16,728 bases of DNA from Pigoraptor vietnamica. Its lineage: Eukaryota > Opisthokonta > Filasterea. Made by a program: the position numbers and the translations under genes. The stretch's first letter is position 1. Every line of letters starts with the position of its first letter. This document shows, one piece after another, positions 1 through 10,245 of this stretch. The notes under the pieces were generated by a model. The model ran no database searches, was not told the DNA's origin, and worked only from the letters and a program-made list of their open reading frames with translations. Location: positions 1 through 16,728 of the forward strand of contig CALSCQ010000106.1 of the NCBI GenBank assembly GCA_943704525.1, given 5' to 3'.

Positions 1-96
1 GGGGGGGAAGAACTGAGCGAACGTTTGGATGCCCATGCGTATACCCCGGGCGGCGCTGTTTGATCTCACTCCGACCTCGCTTTCTCTTTCGCGCAG

Positions 97-459
97 GTCG
101 TGCACGACGTCCGCGCCGCTCCGCCACCCCCTCGTGTCTTTTGACGAGTACGTGATGCAGGAGGCGGCGCGGACGGCGCTGGGGCTCACGTCGAAGGGCG
201 GCGCGGGCGACGCGGCGGCCGCGAGCGCGCAGTCTAAGCGCATCAGCCACAAGGACCTGCCCCAGTACAAATTCCACGACTTTGGCCGACTGGACGTCCC
301 CGTGCGCTGCGCGTGCTGCGAGTCGTACACGTACTTTCAGGGCGTCAGGTGCGCGCGCTGCGGCATTTCGATCCACCGCAAGTGCGTGGAGAGGCTGCAG
401 ACGCCGTCGTCGGGAACAGAGTGCCAGGTGGGCCCCGCAAGAACTTGCACCTTTGTAAC

Positions 460-495
<36 letters not shown>

Positions 496-524
496 GTGTG
501 CGTGTGTGTGTGTGTGTGTGCGTG

Positions 525-609
<85 letters not shown>

Positions 610-628
610 GTGTGTGTGTGTGTGCGTG

Positions 629-708
<80 letters not shown>

Positions 709-2043
709 CGCGCGCACATAGGTGTCTACGATTTACTCATCCTGCCTGTCCTACCCATCCCAGGCCCTGTCGGCGTCCTCGGGCGATCTGAGCGATTCGC
801 TTTCCAAAAAGAAGGGCGAGAACCTCAAGAAGAAGAGCAGCTTGCACATGTTTGCGGTCGACCTCGCTCGCCTCACGGAGGGACGGAACGTGCCGCTCGT
901 CGTCGAAAAGTGCGTCACGGAAGTTGAAAAGCGCGGCCTGGACGTGGTGGGTGTGGCATGTTGTCGCGCTTGTAATCGGGGAGGTGTAACAGAGTGTGGT
1001 GTGAATTATCAATCTCTTTATAGATTTTTCAGTTTGTTGTCTCCGTTTGTTTTCGTCTGCCATACCTTCGCTCGCAATTGCTGTATGCACAACACGCACA
1101 TATCCACAACCGACCCACGTTGATCTTCCCGCGCGCGTCCGCAGGTGGGCATGTACCGCATCGCTGGCGTCAAGTCGGCCATTGAGCGCACGTGCCAGAT
1201 GCTCGAGACGGAGGCGGACGCGGCGGACCTCGGCCAACAGAACGACATTCACGTCGTGGGCGATGTCCTGAAGCTCTTTGTCCGGCAGCTCCCCGAGCCC
1301 CTCATCCCGCTCACCCTCTACGACGACTTTCTCCGCGTGACGGAGCACGGCGAGGACAAGCCCGCGGCCGTCGCCCACCTGCGGTCGGTCATTGAGCGGA
1401 TGCCGCCGCACAACAGGCGCACGTTTGAGTGCATCCTCGCCCACCTGCGGAAGGTCGCGGACAACAGCGTCGTCAACCAGATGCGCCCGTCGAACCTCGG
1501 CATTGTGTTTGGGCCGACGGTGATGCGCTCGCCGCACGACGCCATGGCCGCCCTCATGGACATGTCGAAGCAGGCGAAGGCCGTTGAGATTTCGATCATG
1601 CACGCGGCCGCAGTGCTCGGCACCGGGGAGAATGCGCCGCTCTTCTCGGTCTCGGAGGTACGTCTGGACAAATTGCGCCCGATCTCTGCCCCTCGCCTTA
1701 CGTTTGATGGTGTGTGTGTTGGTGTGTGTTGGTGTGGTGTGGGTGTATATATTAATGTATTTCTGCGCGCAATGGGAGTTGGGATGCGTGGCTTGTGTTT
1801 ATCTATGGACACTCGCGAGTGCACAGGCACGCACCCACTTCTTCCCTGCGCCACTCCCTCACACACGCGTGCGCCGTTGCATTGCCGCAGGTTGCGGTGG
1901 ACGCGCCCGCTGCTGTTAATCCTAGTAACACTGCGCTCACCCCACCCACCGACACGCCCGCGCCCGCGCCCGCACCCGCCCTGCCCACCGTCGTCTCCCT
2001 CGCCGCTCCAGACGAGAACGACGAGCCGGAGGCCCTCATATGA
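97..2043 (+). CDS. C1-domain RhoGAP, 5' partial, four exons visible
   Basis: GTPase-activating protein that would stimulate GTP hydrolysis by Rho-family GTPases, with a C1 zinc finger for membrane or lipid docking. Exons read 97-427, 764-946, 1145-1657 and 1891-2043. All junctions are GT-AG and phase 0; the first exon follows a pyrimidine-rich acceptor (cgcgcag) and starts mid-codon, so the true start lies upstream. The C1 domain (about 275-425) has the His, then CACC, CARC, HRKC and final Cys ligands. RhoGAP signatures are the arginine-finger motif GMYRIAG at 1148-1168, KLFVRQLPEPLIP at about 1271-1309 and MRPSNLGIVFGPTV at about 1481-1522. The last exon is Pro/Ala-rich, then acidic, and stops at TGA 2041-2043. 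F-BAR-C1-RhoGAP proteins are a known architecture, so an upstream F-BAR is possible but not visible. The stop may be an artefact, because frame +1 stays coding-like beyond it. Confidence 0.88.
461..716 (+). repeat. (GT)n microsatellite with interspersed GC steps, in RhoGAP intron
   Basis: About 255 nt of alternating GT with scattered CG/GC interruptions. It fills most of the intron 428-763 between the C1 exon and the next exon. The alternating purine-pyrimidine pattern is a Z-DNA-prone sequence. The apparent Cys-Val and Thr-His reading frames over it are repeat artefacts. Confidence 0.97.
1700..1746 (+). repeat. GT-rich imperfect repeat in RhoGAP intron
   Basis: Degenerate GTGTTGGTGTG-type repeat inside the intron 1658-1890, which runs from gtacgt to ccgcag. 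The reading frame from the upstream exon stays open through this intron, but its composition is not protein-like. Confidence 0.75.
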
Positions 2044-4106
2044 TCGCATCGCACTGCCGTTGGAAGCGCGCGCTGAGGTCGAACTGACGAGCGGCGTGCG
2101 CGCTCACGACGCCGAGAGGGAGGTGCGTTTGCTACAGGCAGTGCGCCGGTTGAATTGTGCGTCCTTTTTTTGTGATTGCGACTGCTTCGCTGATGACCAA
2201 TCCTAAACGTGGCAGCTCATGTTGCGGAGGAGGTGGTCGTTTGGCGGATTCCGAACAAAGGTGTGTCTTGAGAGGCCAGATGCGCTTGCAGTGCCATTTG
2301 CGTGTGTGGGACGGTATGAAGTTTCGCGACGTGTCCGCGCGCGACGTCTAATGCGTTGTATGCGTGCACGCGCGACTCGCGATGTTTTGCCTGCGTCCAA
2401 CTCATTCCTTTGCGCTGCAGGCACAGAGTCGCGGGGAACGTGCACACGACGCAAGTCTCATGTCCGCGTCCTCCGTACCGCCTCATCTCGACGAAAACGG
2501 AGAGGCAATCGCCGACACCATGCAAGCAGCAAGAAGGGCGCTTGGGGAGTCGCTCGAGTCTGAATTCCTCGATGCCATGGCGGGCGATGGCTTTGCGCGC
2601 TCGGAAGAGTCCACGAAGTCCCTCGGGCTGTCGCAGTGCGGCTCTGTAGAGGCTCGCCGATCGGACAAGGGAACGCCGCGTCGACGTGCGCGCATGTGCA
2701 CGTGCGGACGGAGATCAAAGTTCCGCTGCGCGTCGTGTCGCACGCAGACGTACTGCAGGTGAGCAGCCGCGCATTTCTCCCTTGTCGGTCGCATCCCCTG
2801 TGTTCGGCGTGCGGTGTTTTGGTGGCAAGGCGGCAGCCTATTCGGCGCTTGTTTGCCTGTTCTCAAACGGCGTTGCAATGCTTTCGACAGCCGCGACTGC
2901 CAGGCGGCCGACTGGATCTTCCACCGGCACACGTGCGACTCGATCAAGGAGCAGAGCGCAACCGCGAACGAGGACGAGCTCGCCCTCAGCATGTCCGCGC
3001 CCGCCGCCCTCCTCCACTCGAGCATAACGGCCGCGCGTCTCGCAGCCGCGCGTATCAAGAACCAACAGTCTCCGGCACACGAGACGGAAGGGAGGGATAG
3101 CCTTGCGCCGCCGGTGGCCGACCTCCCGCCCGTGTCGCCCCTGTCTGTGGCCTCCGTCGAGATTGGGTCCGTGAGCCTCCTCTCGACGCCGAAGCCCACC
3201 TCGTTTGCGTCTGCGTTGCAGGACGGAACGCCCTCCAGTCTCGATTCTGCGGGCGCGCACTCGTCGCTGGGACTGCGCTCGCCGTCGTCGGACGGTAGCC
3301 TGTCGCCTGTGGCACGTGACGTGGACACGATCGAGGAGGTGGACGAGACGTCGGAGTTTGATGCGAACGAGCTGCGCGGCGCCCTTTCGACGAGCGAGGC
3401 TAACTTGTTTGCGATTTCCACCGAAAAGATCGACGACGACCGTCCTCGCCCTGAAGAGCGCACGGCGCCGGTGACAGCGCGCGATGCAGTCGCGGGGCAG
3501 CTGACGAGGCAAGAGCCGGGTGGCGTGCACACGCAGGCGGCCGTTGTGCAACCCCCGACCCAACCGCTTCGCGATCGAATCCCAGTCGACGACGCTGGTG
3601 TTACTTCGAACTACAGCGACGCTATTCCGCGTGTGGGCGGCGAGGCATCGCTGTTGTCGCTCGACGAGACGCAGAGGGCGCTGCTGGAGTACAGGAAGTC
3701 CGTTGTGCCGGGTGAGTTTTTTTTGCCGGTGACCACGTGACCTTCGGTGTGCGGGATGTGTGAGCTCCTTGTCACTGTATCATTCGGTTTTGTCCTTCTC
3801 GCTCTCCGTTTACCCACTGCCTCGAGTGCTTACATGTGTGGCACTGGCACTGTTCTAGCATCTTCGTTGACTATCTCCCATACGTGTGTAGCACATGGTT
3901 CTAAGCTTGCACACGCCGCCATTGCAGACTTCCCACGCGGCCTTGCTCGCGCGCGCCACTCGCACGCCGCGCGCTCGTCTGCCGAGCTGTCCTTTTCGAA
4001 GGGTGACGTCATCCGCGTCACTGCGCGCATGAGCCGCGACTGGCTCGAGGGCGAACTCAACGGCGCGCTGGGCCTCGTCCCCGCTCGATTTGTGCGCCCG
4101 CTGTGA
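2044..4106 (+). CDS. MYND zinc finger and SH3 protein, or C-terminal half of the RhoGAP gene
   Basis: Exons read (2044-2122), 2216-2260, 2421-2758, 2891-3711 and 3928-4106, with phases matching at each GT-AG junction. The MYND finger is split by the intron 2759-2890: exon residues CTCGRRSKFRCASC then TYC join SRDCQAADWIFHRHTC. The first ligand pair is CxC, not the usual CxxC. A long Ser/Thr/Asp-rich, probably disordered region follows (2945-3711). The last exon encodes a typical SH3 domain with ELSFSKGDVI, the Trp in DWLEGEL and the LVPARFV end; it stops at TGA 4104-4106. MYND and SH3 both bind Pro-rich peptides. Two models fit. In one, this is the tail of the C1-RhoGAP protein after a one-base shift near 2040. 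In the other, it is a separate gene starting at ATG 2219 (459 residues). I slightly favour one gene, since 2044-2122 looks coding and ends at a phase-0 donor. Confidence 0.8.
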
Positions 4107-4505
4107 GCCCCTCTCTTCATGCCTTGTCACAGCTGTGTGTCTATGTGCGCGCGCCTCAGTGCCGCCTCGTGTTGGCCTTAGTTGCCAGCGTTTGCGCCAC
4201 TTCATTTTGCGTACTTGTTATTTGCGCTTGTTTTACGCTGAATTTTGCACTGAATTGCGTTGCGTTTGCGTGCGTCTCTTCGCGGAGTGTCCGTTTGCCA
4301 CGAGGCGTTATGCCGCGCGCTGTCCGCGTGGCCACCGCCAAGCAACAACAGACTGAAAAAACTGAAAGCGGCTCTTGCCGAGTGGTGGTCTCGAATGCAA
4401 TTCTCGGAGCACGAAAAAGACTCGCACTCACCCGCACTTATTATTAGTCGGTGCCTCCGAATGCACGCGTGCCACGAAGAAGACTCGCACTCACATGTGT
4501 TAATT

Positions 4506-4539
<34 letters not shown>

Positions 4540-4551
4540 GCGTCTATCTTT
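4107..4551. other. Intergenic stretch with short duplication and poly(A)
   Basis: No convincing gene between the SH3 stop codon and the next coding-like stretch. It contains a roughly 38-bp imperfect direct repeat (4392-4431 and 4457-4494), then a pure 31-A tract. The duplicated core reads acgaa-aagactcgcactcac with one base changed. A possible splice acceptor, ctatctttag, lies at its right end. Confidence 0.6.
4507..4537 (+). repeat. Pure poly(A) tract, 31 nt
   Basis: Thirty-one consecutive A on the plus strand, just upstream of the damaged kinase locus. It could be a microsatellite or the tail of an old retrotransposed sequence. I see no clear element body to its left. Confidence 0.95.
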
Positions 4552-5013
4552 AGAACTCCCAAATTGGTATTCCCGCCTTGGGCGCCTTGCTTGGCCCCCG
4601 AGTCCACCGTTCGATTTTGAGAGAGGCCCATGGGCCGCAGTTTTCCACGGCTGCGGTGCGTACCGCTCTGTCCTTCACGGACGCCCCATCGCGTCCATCT
4701 CAGAGTTGTTGTGGAAGCGCGCCGCGGTCGACCTGACTGTGCGCAGTCTGAGGCACATCGCACTCGTTACATCAGACGAATCACTCGCCGTTGAGGTGAA
4801 GGCGACAATGACAATTGCTTGCGCGTCCGACGTTGGGGGGGACGCACCCCTCGACGAAGCGAAGATATACTCTTTTTCCGAGGCCAAGGAAAATGGCAAG
4901 TGTTTGTTTGGATGGACAGCGTTACATTGTATGCAACCGTTCATTGACACCCCGAGAGAGACTTTAGTTGTGGCAGTCATAGGGGTTGATCCCCCCATCG
5001 ACAGAGGGAGAGG

Positions 5014-5111
<98 letters not shown>

Positions 5112-5278
5112 TTTGCCGCACGTTATTTTGCCACCTCTGAAAAATCGCCTTGTCTCGGTAACAGTACTTTCCGTTACGCAGAGAGTGTGGGGTTGTTTGA
5201 GACGACCGTCGACGTTTTGAAAGCGTGCCAAGCGGCCCTCCGAGCAGAGCCCCCTCCAAGCGGCGACCTCGACTCGGC
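4552..5278 (+). CDS. Unrecognised N-terminal coding region of the kinase locus
   Basis: I do not recognise this protein. The frame through 4552-5017 is coding-like, with residues such as ISELLWKRAAVDLTVRSLRH, and runs into a (GA)n tract. After the tract the coding-like frame is one step over (ATSEKSPCLGNSTFRYAES to GDLDS) and ends at a strong GTGAGT donor at 5279. That donor joins in phase to an acceptor at 5398 (ctgcag), giving residues AFRRRCEYMMRRAIVRGR. Either the GA tract codes an Arg-Glu run whose length changed the frame, or it lies in an unresolved intron ending near 5164 (taacag). No start codon could be fixed; an acceptor at 4551 is possible. Attachment to the downstream endonuclease-like and kinase parts is inferred from the phase match only. 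Confidence 0.45.
5018..5108 (+). repeat. (GA)n microsatellite, about 90 nt
   Basis: About 45 GA units with almost no interruption. It lies between two coding-like stretches that are in different frames, so unit-number change or an intron boundary here matters for the gene model. Confidence 0.95.
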
Positions 5279-5295
5279 GTGAGTTTCGTGTGCGA

Positions 5296-5370
5296 CTGCT
5301 CAGCTTCAGTTTTGCACTTGGCACTCACAACGGCTGCTCAGCTTCAGTCGTACTTGGCACTCGCAACTGA
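5296..5370 (+). repeat. 38-bp tandem duplication inside an intron
   Basis: Two imperfect copies, 5296-5333 and 5334-5370, both beginning ctgctcagcttcagt and containing cttggcactc. They lie within the 120-nt intron 5279-5398, and each copy carries a pyrimidine-CAG that could mimic a splice acceptor. Confidence 0.8.
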
Positions 5371-5398
5371 AGTCACCTTCCTGCGCATGCCGCTGCAG

Positions 5399-7064
5399 CT
5401 TTCGCCGCCGGTGCGAGTACATGATGAGGCGGGCCATTGTGCGCGGACGCCTCTTTGAAGAGCGACAGGTGAACTCGGTCATGCGCTTATCGTTCTGGCG
5501 CGCAACGAGATCAAGAGGGCGAAAGCGTCTCTGATGGCGGTGAGGGAGGAAGAGCTGCTCGAGTTCGCTCTTGCAGACGTGTGTGCCCCGCTCCAGTCCG
5601 CGCTGGAGGGCGCAGGAGAGGAAAAACTGCTCTCCAATTTGAGGACGCTCATCAATAGGCTGGCCTGGGACGTCGACGTGCTCCCTCTCCGCACGGCGTT
5701 CAAGAACCGCCGGGAACTGTGGCAGCACGCGGTTGGCACCGCCGTCGAGGTGCTCTGGCACTTCAGCACGCCGTTCGGCAAGCAATGCGCGCCCGAGTTC
5801 CGCCTCCACGCGGTCCTTTGGATGTCGCTCGTGCGCGCTTTCCTCCTCCCAACGGGCATGCATGACGTCATTGAGCCGCAGTGGCATCTACAGGAGTTAT
5901 GCGGGTCGTTGGCGGATCGATACGTCGACTTTGCGGGCTTTGAGCGCAACAGCGGTGCTCCGTTCTTTCTCGCCGAAGTCGGCGCGTAACAGCGGCTACG
6001 ATCACAAGGACGGCAAGAAAATGGCGTGCATGCTGCAAATCCTCGCAGAGTATCACACCACGCGACTGGGCGCGCTGCCCACCGCCGACCTCGCGGCCCT
6101 GCGCTTCTATGCGCTCCTCATTTCGGAGTTTACGGCAGAAGTCGTCGCCGTGACGCCTTTCTTCGCCCCGCGATCCCCCGGCTCTGCGGAGACGGAGCTT
6201 GTGTGCTTCTACCACGAATCGATCGACACGATTGACCTCGGCGGGGACTCCAACTGGAATTGGGACGGAGTCATGGGACTGTCCACGTGATGCGAGCGAA
6301 TACGAACGCGGGCATCGCGCTCCGCAAGTGTTACTCGGATGCCTTCAGGTCCCGTATTCTGCGCGATGGACCTTCGCGATACGACCGCCCGATGTTCCGT
6401 CAGACAGCGGATTTGATTTCACTCCGGGGCTTCGCGACCACATTGCGTCGAACTCCAGCCCATCCTCGCGCGGCCAGGGCGGTTCGCACAACCCTCCAAG
6501 CGACCCAGACGGCTGGGCCAACCAACGCGGCTCGGGTGGCCCTCCGAGCGACCCGGACCGCTCGGGTGAAGTCGGGAAGAGTAATCGCTCTCAGTCGCAC
6601 AGGGGCATACGCGGAAGCGCCGTCGCCTCGAGGCACGACGGTGCTGCTCCCGATGGCCACTGTTCGTCAGCAGTCGACGGCCCACACGACGCTGCGTCGA
6701 CTCCGCTCACACCTTGCCACAGCGGAGGCGAGAATTGGGGCGATGGCGACGCAGTCGTGCCTGGAGGATCAAGTAGCGCGCACACCACGACGAGGGCCTC
6801 GACGGTTCGCGAAGGTGACCCCACTGATTGGCTGTCGTCAGCCGTAGACGGTCCACGGGACACAGGTTGCCGGCTCGCCACGCCACGCACAACAGCGGTT
6901 GGTGGCAGCCTGAAACGCAGCGATCGTTTTCGCTGCGTTGTGCGCGAGAGTGATAGCGGCACGTGCCACAGCAGCGATGATCCTGACGCACAGGTGGCGA
7001 TCGGCTCCTCGGCGCATGTCTCGCGGCCGTTGGGATTCCCTCAAAGCCCCGCGTTGCCTTCACG
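5399..7064 (+). CDS. Endonuclease-like region and linker of a Crinkler/FunK1-type kinase, frame-broken
   Basis: Coding-like sequence that changes frame several times and finally splices in phase to the kinase exons. From 5399 it reads AFRRRCEYMMRRAIVRGR; then, after a break near 5469 (or a 41-nt intron 5469-5509), a helical stretch to 5987 ending DRYVDFAGFERN and FFLAEVGA before TAA. One base over, it resumes as NSGYDHKDGKKMACMLQI and continues to WNWDGVM near 6275. Frames near 6290 and 6410 switch again, into a Ser/Gly/Asp-rich linker with two PPSDPD units and two SSAVDGP units, open to the GTGAGT donor at 7065. An Asp, then hydrophobic-AE-V, then a Lys-rich DHKDGKK helix resembles the PD-(D/E)xK nuclease-like module that precedes kinases in Crinkler-type proteins; the usual catalytic Lys after the Glu is not in place. 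Functional assignment is inference. Confidence 0.45.
6914..6939. repeat. Perfect 10-bp inverted repeat
   Basis: AACGCAGCGA at 6914-6923 pairs exactly with TCGCTGCGTT at 6930-6939 across a 6-nt loop. It sits in the linker coding region of the kinase locus and has no U-run after it, so it is not terminator-like. Confidence 0.7.
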
Positions 7065-7127
7065 GTGAGTGCTTGGCAGCCTGTCCGTGTTTGCCTGTCG
7101 GTGCCGCTCACGCCCTCTCACTCTCAG

Positions 7128-8174
7128 CGCGGCGCAGTCCAAGCGGACGCGCGTGTTGTACGTTGATGGCGGTGCGCAGGGCGCGCTTGCAGTGGTCGTC
7201 AAGCGTGGCCGCTGCCCGTACGAGATTGCCATCTTCGAGCGTTTCTGCGGGCATAGCGCACTGGCGGACTTGCGCGGGTGTGCTGTGGACGCGTCGGACG
7301 CGAGCCACTATGCGATTGTGTTGGGCTGGCTGGACACTGAGGAGCCCACGCTGAAGGCATCGCCAATCATGGTGCGCGACTGTGCTGCGTGTGACCGGGC
7401 TGGCCTGGTCTATGGGTGTGCGGCATGGCTTTGGGAGTGGCTTATTCCGAATCACCTCGTTATCCCTGCCTTTGACTTTCCTTTCTTCTTTCATTATTTC
7501 TCGTTGATGTGTGTGTGTGCGCGTGTGTTGAAGGGACTGTGACGCCCTGGAGGCGCTGTGTCTTCTGCACGCGGCCGGTTTTGTGCACCGGGACATCAAG
7601 CCCTCGTGCTTGCTCTTCGACTGGGATGCATTGCGGTGGCGCATGGTCGACTTTGACCTTGCGGTTCCGCTGGACGCCGACGGGACTGTTGCGGGGAAGC
7701 TGCGTGGGCACGAAGGTGGGCGCTGATTGTTCACGCGCTGCCTTCCTTCTGTCGAAAGTGTGTCTGCACGTCGAGTTCAAGCGGCCTGTTTCTTGTTATC
7801 CGACGTCTGACTGGCGGTGGCTTGCCTGGTGTGGCACGCAGGGCTACATTCCTCCGGAGACAGCCGCGTACGACGGGTATAGCTGCCCCGCATCGGATCT
7901 CTACGGCCTCGGCGTCACGGCGGCAAAGCTGTATCGCAGGGCGTACGACGTTCACGAGGACGACGAGTGGAGCGGGTTTCGCGCGCTCGTCAAGCGCATG
8001 TCGTCGCTCGACCCACGCGACCGAGGTACTGCTGCCGAACTGCTGGATGCCGTGCTCGCGGAGCTGCGCCGCCCGCGCGAGCACGAAGACGTGGCCTCGA
8101 TGCCGCTGTGGATGGGTTTGCATGCCGCGCGTCGCTGTGCGATGCTGTTTCCGCTGGCCACTGGGATGCACTGA
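7128..8174 (+). CDS. FunK1/Crinkler-type protein kinase domain
   Basis: Serine/threonine-kinase-fold domain in exons 7128-7415, 7534-7715 and 7759-8174. The intron 7065-7127 (gtgagt to tctcag, 63 nt) joins in phase to the upstream linker. Intron 7416-7533 is GT-rich and also phase-consistent. The last junction is less sure: a 43-nt intron 7716-7758 keeps the frame, otherwise there is a frame break. Motifs in order: DGGAQG (loop-like), VVVKRG (ATP Lys), PYEIAIFERF (helix C Glu), FVHRDIKPSCLLFD (catalytic Asp), MVDFDLA, CGTQGYIPPE, SDLYGLG and LDPRDRGTA. DFD replaces DFG, as in FunK1/Crinkler kinases and plant AGCVIII kinases. The metal-binding Asn after HRD is Cys here, so activity is doubtful. 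Stop TGA 8172-8174. Family-level call is from motif style, not a search. Confidence 0.7.
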
Positions 8175-8570
8175 CTGGGGTGGCGGACAACCGTTAGAAA
8201 GCCCAATTGTGTCTGTGTTGCGGCGACTGAACGATATCCGAAATATGTGGGTGCGCGGTAGTCGGTAGATTCTGATGGCGGTCGCAGTCCGCTCGTTTCA
8301 ACCGAGTTCTTGTTGCGTGCTGAGAGCCCCTTACGCCAATGGCCCATGTCAGCAACCGCTGCCGCAACAGTCTCCGGGAGTAACAGGGTGCAGCGACCAT
8401 CATCAGCAGCCCGTTTGCGTGTGTCGAAGACGCGTGTACGTGTGAGGGCATTAAGTGGCAGCGAGTAAAAGCACAGGCACGCATTGTCTTCGCGCACCAA
8501 CACTTTCTGCCACATTCCCACTGAAACTCTCCTGCTTTCACATTCTTCAGCACTCTAGCGAACTTCAAGG
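8175..8570. other. Intergenic, nothing recognised
   Basis: Nearly 400 nt between the kinase stop and the SDR relic. Reading frames here are short and lack motifs; I see no RNA gene, repeat array or promoter element I can support. Confidence 0.5.
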
Positions 8571-8702
8571 ATGGACCTCGGCCTCTCGAGCCGCCTTGCG
8601 CTCGTCACGGGCAGCACTCGCGCAGCACGGCGCACATGTCGTCATCAACCGCTCGCAAACGTCCGTCGACGCCGTGGTGAAGGAGCTCGGGGCGCGCCGA
8701 AA
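8571..8702 (+). pseudogene. Short-chain dehydrogenase relic, N-terminal fragment with deletion
   Basis: ATG at 8571 opens MDLGLSSRLALVTGSTR, which matches the first strand and TGxxxGxG start of classical SDR oxidoreductases. The next expected residues (GIGxxIA) are missing. In another frame the sequence resumes as ALAQHGAHVVINRSQTSVD and AVVKELGA, the second strand and NRS cofactor-selectivity position of the same fold. The join falls on agcactcgc, which reads as both sides of the gap, suggesting deletion between short direct repeats. Sequence similarity ends about 8702, before the Asp-Val and catalytic Ser/Tyr/Lys parts, and the TPK 3' end follows from the other strand. It cannot encode a working enzyme as it stands. 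Confidence 0.7.
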
Positions 8703-8979
8703 TCAAGGACAAGGCCAAATCTTCCTGCGTGTTTGTAGGCAGCTGAAAGAGAGAGAGAGAGAGAGAGCGAGAGCGATGTGCGTGTGGACGTTGTAGCATG
8801 TATATTTTCCATTTGGAAATTCCACCCTACGCGGACATTAGATGAAGAGTAACAGTCCGCTTCGAAATGCGTCCCTCCACGAGACGATTGCGCACGCGGC
8901 ACATTACTCAGCAGTCCACAAACTCACGGCCGTGCACTCGCGAAGTTGCGACGATGACGACATCGCCCCACTGCGTCCG
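8703..8979. other. Spacer with short (GA)n, convergent with TPK 3' end
   Basis: Contains a GA run at about 8749-8768 and AT-richer sequence around 8800-8820 (catgtatattttcc). No gene seen. This is where the 3' end of the minus-strand TPK transcript would lie. Confidence 0.5.

Positions 8980-10245
<1,266 letters not shown>

Noticed and set aside
313-927. Long Cys-Val and Thr-His open frames on both strands
   Set aside because: They are translations of the (GT)n tract inside a GT-AG intron between C1 and RhoGAP exons.
1658-1890. Open frame reading straight through from the RhoGAP exon
   Set aside because: The segment has gtacgt and ccgcag ends and GT-rich, non-protein-like content; splicing gives a better continuation.
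2036-6295. Programmed +1 frameshifting at stop codons (TGA 2041, TAA 5986, TGA 6288)
   Set aside because: Attractive because reading resumes right after these stops, but 5469, 6290-6410 and 16131 need the opposite direction, and NELF-C/D and TPK show none. Random indels explain the mix better.
6914-6939. Hairpin as a bacterial-type terminator
   Set aside because: No U-run follows, it lies in a coding-like region, and the DNA is eukaryotic.
6591-6962. Minus-strand and alternative-frame open frames over the linker
   Set aside because: The plus frame with high GC at third positions ends at a strong donor in phase with the kinase; the others are shadows in GC-rich DNA.
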